A stretch of 36,964 nucleotides of DNA, taken from contig JAPZAO010000192.1 in the NCBI GenBank assembly GCA_027460615.1, positions 1-36,964 of the forward strand, given 5' to 3'. Below the pieces are notes generated by a model. That model worked only from the letters and a program-made list of their open reading frames with translations. It had not been told where the DNA came from and searched no databases. This document shows positions 34,033 to 36,964 of this stretch, in pieces. Position numbers and translations under genes: made by a program. This DNA is from Candidatus Methanoperedens sp. (GTDB lineage: Archaea; Halobacteriota; Methanosarcinia; Methanosarcinales; Methanoperedenaceae). How positions within the stretch are numbered: position 1 is the first letter of the stretch; each line of letters starts with the position of its first letter.

Positions 34033-34536
34033 TTAAACACCTTTTTCTTCTTCTTTATATTCAATCCGCTTTAATTCCCATCCATCGAGTTTCTTCAACT
34101 CGTTGAATATTAAAATTATCCTGTCAAAGCTTCCATCCCAGAAAAGTGTTTTTCTCACATCCTTTTCACGAAGCTGGCTGACGATGGATTTTACGAAATG
34201 CGCGAGGGCAGATTTCTTTGAAAACGGCACATTGAAAATCGCCCTGTACCCGCCTTTTGTTCTTGCATATGATGTCAATACATATCCCATATTCTCATAC
34301 TCCGGGATTGTACTGAAATCACATATTACTTCCTGTTCATGATTTACAGAAGCATCTATCCCGGAAATTCCGAAAATGACGTCACGGATCAATGATTCGC
34401 TTACCTGCCTCCCAAACCATAATATGATTTTGCCGGGGGTCAATGATACGGTTACGTCATCTCGCCCTAACTCCACCATCGTTATATCGCGCGAATCATT
34501 GAAAAAAATTGCCTTACCCGGATCCTCAATTACCAC
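34033..34536 (-). CDS. Conserved-looking protein of unknown function
   Basis: 167 residues, predicted soluble, starting with GTG. No family recognised. It has a beta-rich N terminus (DITMVELGRDDVTVSLTPGK, IILWFGRQV), a middle FSTIPEYENMGYVLTSY, and a C-terminal RKTLFWDGSFDRIILIFNEL, ending in a charged tail. The tight junction with the SIS gene (adjacent) and its place in the operon show that it is a real gene. A ligand-binding or regulatory role in the operon's sugar-phosphate or purine metabolism is possible but unsupported. Confidence 0.75.
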   Translation of the reverse strand: MVIEDPGKAIFFNDSRDITMVELGRDDVTVSLTPGKIILWFGRQVSESLIRDVIFGISGIDASVNHEQEVICDFSTIPEYENMGYVLTSYARTKGGYRAIFNVPFSKKSALAHFVKSIVSQLREKDVRKTLFWDGSFDRIILIFNELKKLDGWELKRIEYKEEEKGV

Positions 34537-34579
34537 ACTTGTTCATCTACCTGAAACCATATAACATTTTTGAGAAAAA

Positions 34580-35440
34580 TTATAGATATTTCCCCACGAG
34601 ATCATTCAATTTTCTCCTCGTCTCCACAGGAATCTTATCTGGCGCCGTGACTATCGCGCCGGATAATGCATTGGCACAGATACATTTCCTCTCAAGTGAT
34701 ATTCTCGGGATAGCCTCTTTTATGATATTCCTGACCGCTTCTTCGTTCTTCACTGCATTTGCGATCACAGTTTCGATAGTGACATCCTCTTCATGCCAGA
34801 CATCATAGTCAGTCACCGTCGCAATCATGCTGTAACATATCTCGGCTTCACGCGCAAGTTTTGCTTCAGGAAGCGCGGTCATCCCTATTATGTCAAACCC
34901 GAGACTTTGATAAACCCTTGATTCGGCGCGCGTTGAGAACTGCGGTCCTTCCATGCATACATATGTTCCTTTTTCCTGTACTGAATATCCAAGTTCGCTT
35001 GTAATATCGCCAAGGAGGGACGACATCTCGGGGCAGAAAGGGTCTGCAAAACCCATATGAACAACGAGCCCTTCATCGAAGAATGTGCTCTCGCGCGTCC
35101 TTGTCCTGTCAAAAATCTGGTCAGGGATAACGATATCAAGGGGCTTGAGTTCAAGCTTCAGGCTTCCCACGGCAGAAGCGGAAATTATCCTTTTAACTCC
35201 AAGTTTCTTGAGAGCCAGGATATTGGCGCGGGAATTCAGTTTGCTCGGGGATATCCTGTGCCCTTTGCCGTGCCTGGGAAGAAATGCAACATTAGTTTCC
35301 CCGAATGACCCTATGGTGATGGCATCAGACGGTTTTCCGAAAGGCGTATCGATTTCAACTTCCTTTACGTTGTCCAGCATCGAGGTATCATAAACGCCGC
35401 TGCCCCCGATTATTGCAATATCCGCCTGCACGATTTTCAC
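34580..35440 (-). CDS. mtnP: S-methyl-5'-thioadenosine phosphorylase family
   Basis: 286 residues, PNP/MTAP type. Phosphate site IIGGSGVYD at the N terminus, PRHGKGHRISPSKLNSRANI, then MEGPQFSTRAES, IGMTALPEAKLAREAEICY and TVTDYDVW. The two Asp of the TDYD motif are those that favour 6-amino purines in MTAP, so methylthioadenosine is the expected substrate, although some archaeal members act on methylthioinosine. It splits MTA into adenine and methylthioribose 1-phosphate. The GTG start overlaps the upstream stop (GTGA), so translation is coupled. Confidence 0.92.
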   Translation of the reverse strand: MKIVQADIAIIGGSGVYDTSMLDNVKEVEIDTPFGKPSDAITIGSFGETNVAFLPRHGKGHRISPSKLNSRANILALKKLGVKRIISASAVGSLKLELKPLDIVIPDQIFDRTRTRESTFFDEGLVVHMGFADPFCPEMSSLLGDITSELGYSVQEKGTYVCMEGPQFSTRAESRVYQSLGFDIIGMTALPEAKLAREAEICYSMIATVTDYDVWHEEDVTIETVIANAVKNEEAVRNIIKEAIPRISLERKCICANALSGAIVTAPDKIPVETRRKLNDLVGKYL

Positions 35441-36141
35441 GCCCCGGTATATTCCCAGGTTTTTTTGCCTGAAACGGATTTTGTCTGGAGCATCCCTCTT
35501 CTTGTCATCTCATCGAGTACCTCTTCCATCCGGTCAGGCTGCGCGATTTCAAAGTTGATGGGGTCGATATTATGATATTTTAAAAGTCCGGACCTGATTT
35601 TTTCGATATCCCATTCATTGAGTTTTTCCTTTGCCATAAGGCGCGATATGATGTCTATCATATCCTCTATGAAATTCCACGGATATACGATCCAGCCCCA
35701 TTCCTGCACAACCTCGCCGCAATAATCAGGCTTGATTTCAGAAGTGTATAGATACTGGAGGACTGCGGTCCTTACCTCTTTCGGTTTCTGCTTGAGGACG
35801 TATTCTTTGGCATGGGCGATACTTTTGCCGGTATCCGTAATATCATCCACGATTAATACTCTCTTTCCTGCCACGGCATTATCAGCCAACGGATATTTGA
35901 TAGCGGGTCCGCTGCCTGCGTTTGCAGTACCTACATAATGTTCGATTTTAAGGCTTGTCAGGTCGTTAAGACCTAGGAAATCACACAGCACCCTGCCTGC
36001 AAACCAGCCCCCCCGTGCCAGCGCGATTATCGTATCGGGCTTATATCCGGATTTCTTGACTTCGTTTGCGACATGCCTGCACAGGTCATAAATATAGTCC
36101 CAGTTTGTTATTACACACTTGAATTTATCTGGAAGAACCAT
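35437..36141 (-). CDS. Purine-type phosphoribosyltransferase with C-terminal extension
   Basis: 234 residues. The type I PRTase fold carries the PRPP motif VLIVDDITDTGKS and an N-terminal IIALARGGWFAGRVL loop, as in COG2236-like hypoxanthine/xanthine phosphoribosyltransferases. The last 70 residues (from about MAKEKLNEWDIEKI) form a helical, winged-helix-like extension. It would salvage a free base with PRPP; coupling with the phosphorylase downstream suggests recovery of the purine released there. Start ATG at 36141 with GGTGG four bases upstream. First gene of the five-gene operon. Confidence 0.88.
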   Translation of the reverse strand: MVLPDKFKCVITNWDYIYDLCRHVANEVKKSGYKPDTIIALARGGWFAGRVLCDFLGLNDLTSLKIEHYVGTANAGSGPAIKYPLADNAVAGKRVLIVDDITDTGKSIAHAKEYVLKQKPKEVRTAVLQYLYTSEIKPDYCGEVVQEWGWIVYPWNFIEDMIDIISRLMAKEKLNEWDIEKIRSGLLKYHNIDPINFEIAQPDRMEEVLDEMTRRGMLQTKSVSGKKTWEYTGA

Positions 36142-36172
36142 TATTCCACCGCATCGGAAATGTATTACAGGG

Positions 36173-36184
36173 ACATATATTTTT
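36173..36184 (-). promoter_or_regulatory. TATA box for the PRTase-MTAP operon
   Basis: Minus-strand AAAAATATATGT lies about 37 bases before the ATG at 36141, predicting a short leader that contains the GGTGG ribosome site. Confidence 0.45.
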
Positions 36185-36236
36185 TGTAATCATTTAGAAC
36201 CTCATAATAATCAGAAACATTATGAACATAAATAAG

Positions 36237-36245
36237 TATTTATAA
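36237..36245 (+). promoter_or_regulatory. TATA box for the KaiC-like gene
   Basis: TATTTATAA is centred about 38 bases before the ATG at 36279, predicting a leader of about a dozen bases. Confidence 0.45.
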
Positions 36246-36278
36246 GTAAAAGATTACTATTATTCAGGTTGAATACCA

Positions 36279-36964
36279 ATGGCTGAAAAAAAGCAGATTA
36301 AAACAGAAAAAATTGACCCAAAACGGGTTCCTACCGGAATCGCGGGGTTTGATGAATTGTGCGGCGGGGGACTGCTAAGAAACAGGACATATCTCGTGTC
36401 CGGGCCGGCAGGAGCAGGGAAAACCATTTTCGGGCTTCAATATGTTTATAATGGGATTACAAAGTACGGGGAAAATGGCATAATTATAGCGACAGAAGAG
36501 CGCCCCGAACAAATAAGGGAAAATGTGAAAATGTTCGGGTGGGATTTTGAGGCTCTTGAGGACGAAGGAAAATTAGCGATAGTAGATGCGTGTTCTACAA
36601 AAATCGGCATACCCTCTCACGAAAAATATGTTGATGTCAGGCCGTTCGACATGCGTTCGATGATGGACCAGATAATCGCGATACAGGATGAGATCGATGC
36701 AAAAAGAGCGGTAGTTGACGGGACTACATCTATCGGTTTTTACCTCCAGGACCCTGCAAAGATAAGAGTTGAGCTTCTGAAATTAAGTACCACTCTTGAA
36801 ATCCTGGGATTGACTTCAATCATGACATGCGAAATAGTCGATGAGAACATGCCGAGCAGGTTCGGGGTGGAAACTTTCGTTACCGAAGGAACTATTTTGA
36901 TGTATTATAAGCGCACGGACAGCGTAAGGGTACGCAGTATAGAGATATTCAAGATGAGAGGGTC
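36279..36964 (+). CDS. KaiC/RadA-like ATPase, 3' partial
   Basis: The frame runs from the ATG at 36279 to the window edge (228 codons seen). RVPTGIAGFDELCGGGL opens the KaiC-type domain, followed by Walker A GPAGAGKT (42-49), the paired Glu of ATEER, a Walker B-like AVVDGTTSIG, and the C-terminal RSIEIFKMRG typical of archaeal KaiC-like proteins. Such proteins are ATPases/kinases often linked to signalling, including motility regulation (FlaH is a relative); the specific role here is unknown. It is divergent from the PRTase operon. Confidence 0.92.
   Translation, partial: MAEKKQIKTEKIDPKRVPTGIAGFDELCGGGLLRNRTYLVSGPAGAGKTIFGLQYVYNGITKYGENGIIIATEERPEQIRENVKMFGWDFEALEDEGKLAIVDACSTKIGIPSHEKYVDVRPFDMRSMMDQIIAIQDEIDAKRAVVDGTTSIGFYLQDPAKIRVELLKLSTTLEILGLTSIMTCEIVDENMPSRFGVETFVTEGTILMYYKRTDSVRVRSIEIFKMRG

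Overview
The window looks like a chromosomal segment of a methanogen-related archaeon, most likely in the Methanosarcinales or Methanoperedens (ANME-2d) neighbourhood. The evidence is a chromosomal protein MC1 gene, an archaeal-type AlaRS, a Hel308 helicase, the archaeal cobamide enzymes CobZ and CobY, archaeal cis-prenyltransferases, TATA-box promoters (several genes look leaderless) and a tRNA-Arg without an encoded CCA. The genus is an inference and no rRNA is present to settle it.

Layout. 1-8143: 5'-truncated TrkA-N/DHH phosphoesterase, alaS, a lipoprotein on the other strand, hel308 and a cis-prenyltransferase (uppS). 8144-13834: an accessory secretion cassette of two tandemly duplicated lipoproteins with PrcB-like domains and a large secreted subtilisin-like protease. 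13925-16670: a second, catalytically degenerate cis-prenyltransferase homologue, a divergent DUF92 membrane protein and a YIP1-family membrane protein. 16796-18365: a decayed gene, tRNA-Arg(CCG), a CPBP-family membrane protease and MC1. 18691-23934: a cobamide assembly operon (cobD, cbiB, cobZ, cobS, cobY) interrupted by a GxxExxY gene in a cluster of short repeats. 23937-27731: a compact operon for bacterial-type non-homologous end joining (LigD polymerase, Ku, LigD ligase with 3'-phosphoesterase domain, DUF72). 27732-32323: an accessory zone of decayed short repeats, a HAD gene, a TumE/TumA-like toxin-antitoxin pair beside a duplicated 3' end of the HAD gene, and an AT-rich two-gene membrane/HEAT island. 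32324-36141: a tight five-gene minus-strand operon (phosphoribosyltransferase, MTA phosphorylase, unknown protein, 6-phospho-3-hexuloisomerase-like protein, aminotransferase). 36279-end: a KaiC-like ATPase cut by the window edge.

How parts work together. The two cis-prenyltransferase homologues have complementary motifs. The first has the catalytic MDGN Asp but lacks the C-terminal RxG; the second lacks the Asp but ends in RRFGK, the arrangement of the eukaryotic DHDDS/NgBR heteromer. With the adjacent DUF92 protein they probably make and phosphorylate the polyprenyl glycan carrier. The PrcB-like lipoproteins beside a subtilase recall the dentilisin (PrcB-PrcA-PrtP) protease complex of Treponema; this is the best candidate for an undescribed system here. 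The cob operon covers nucleotide-loop assembly and aminopropanol supply for cobamide synthesis.
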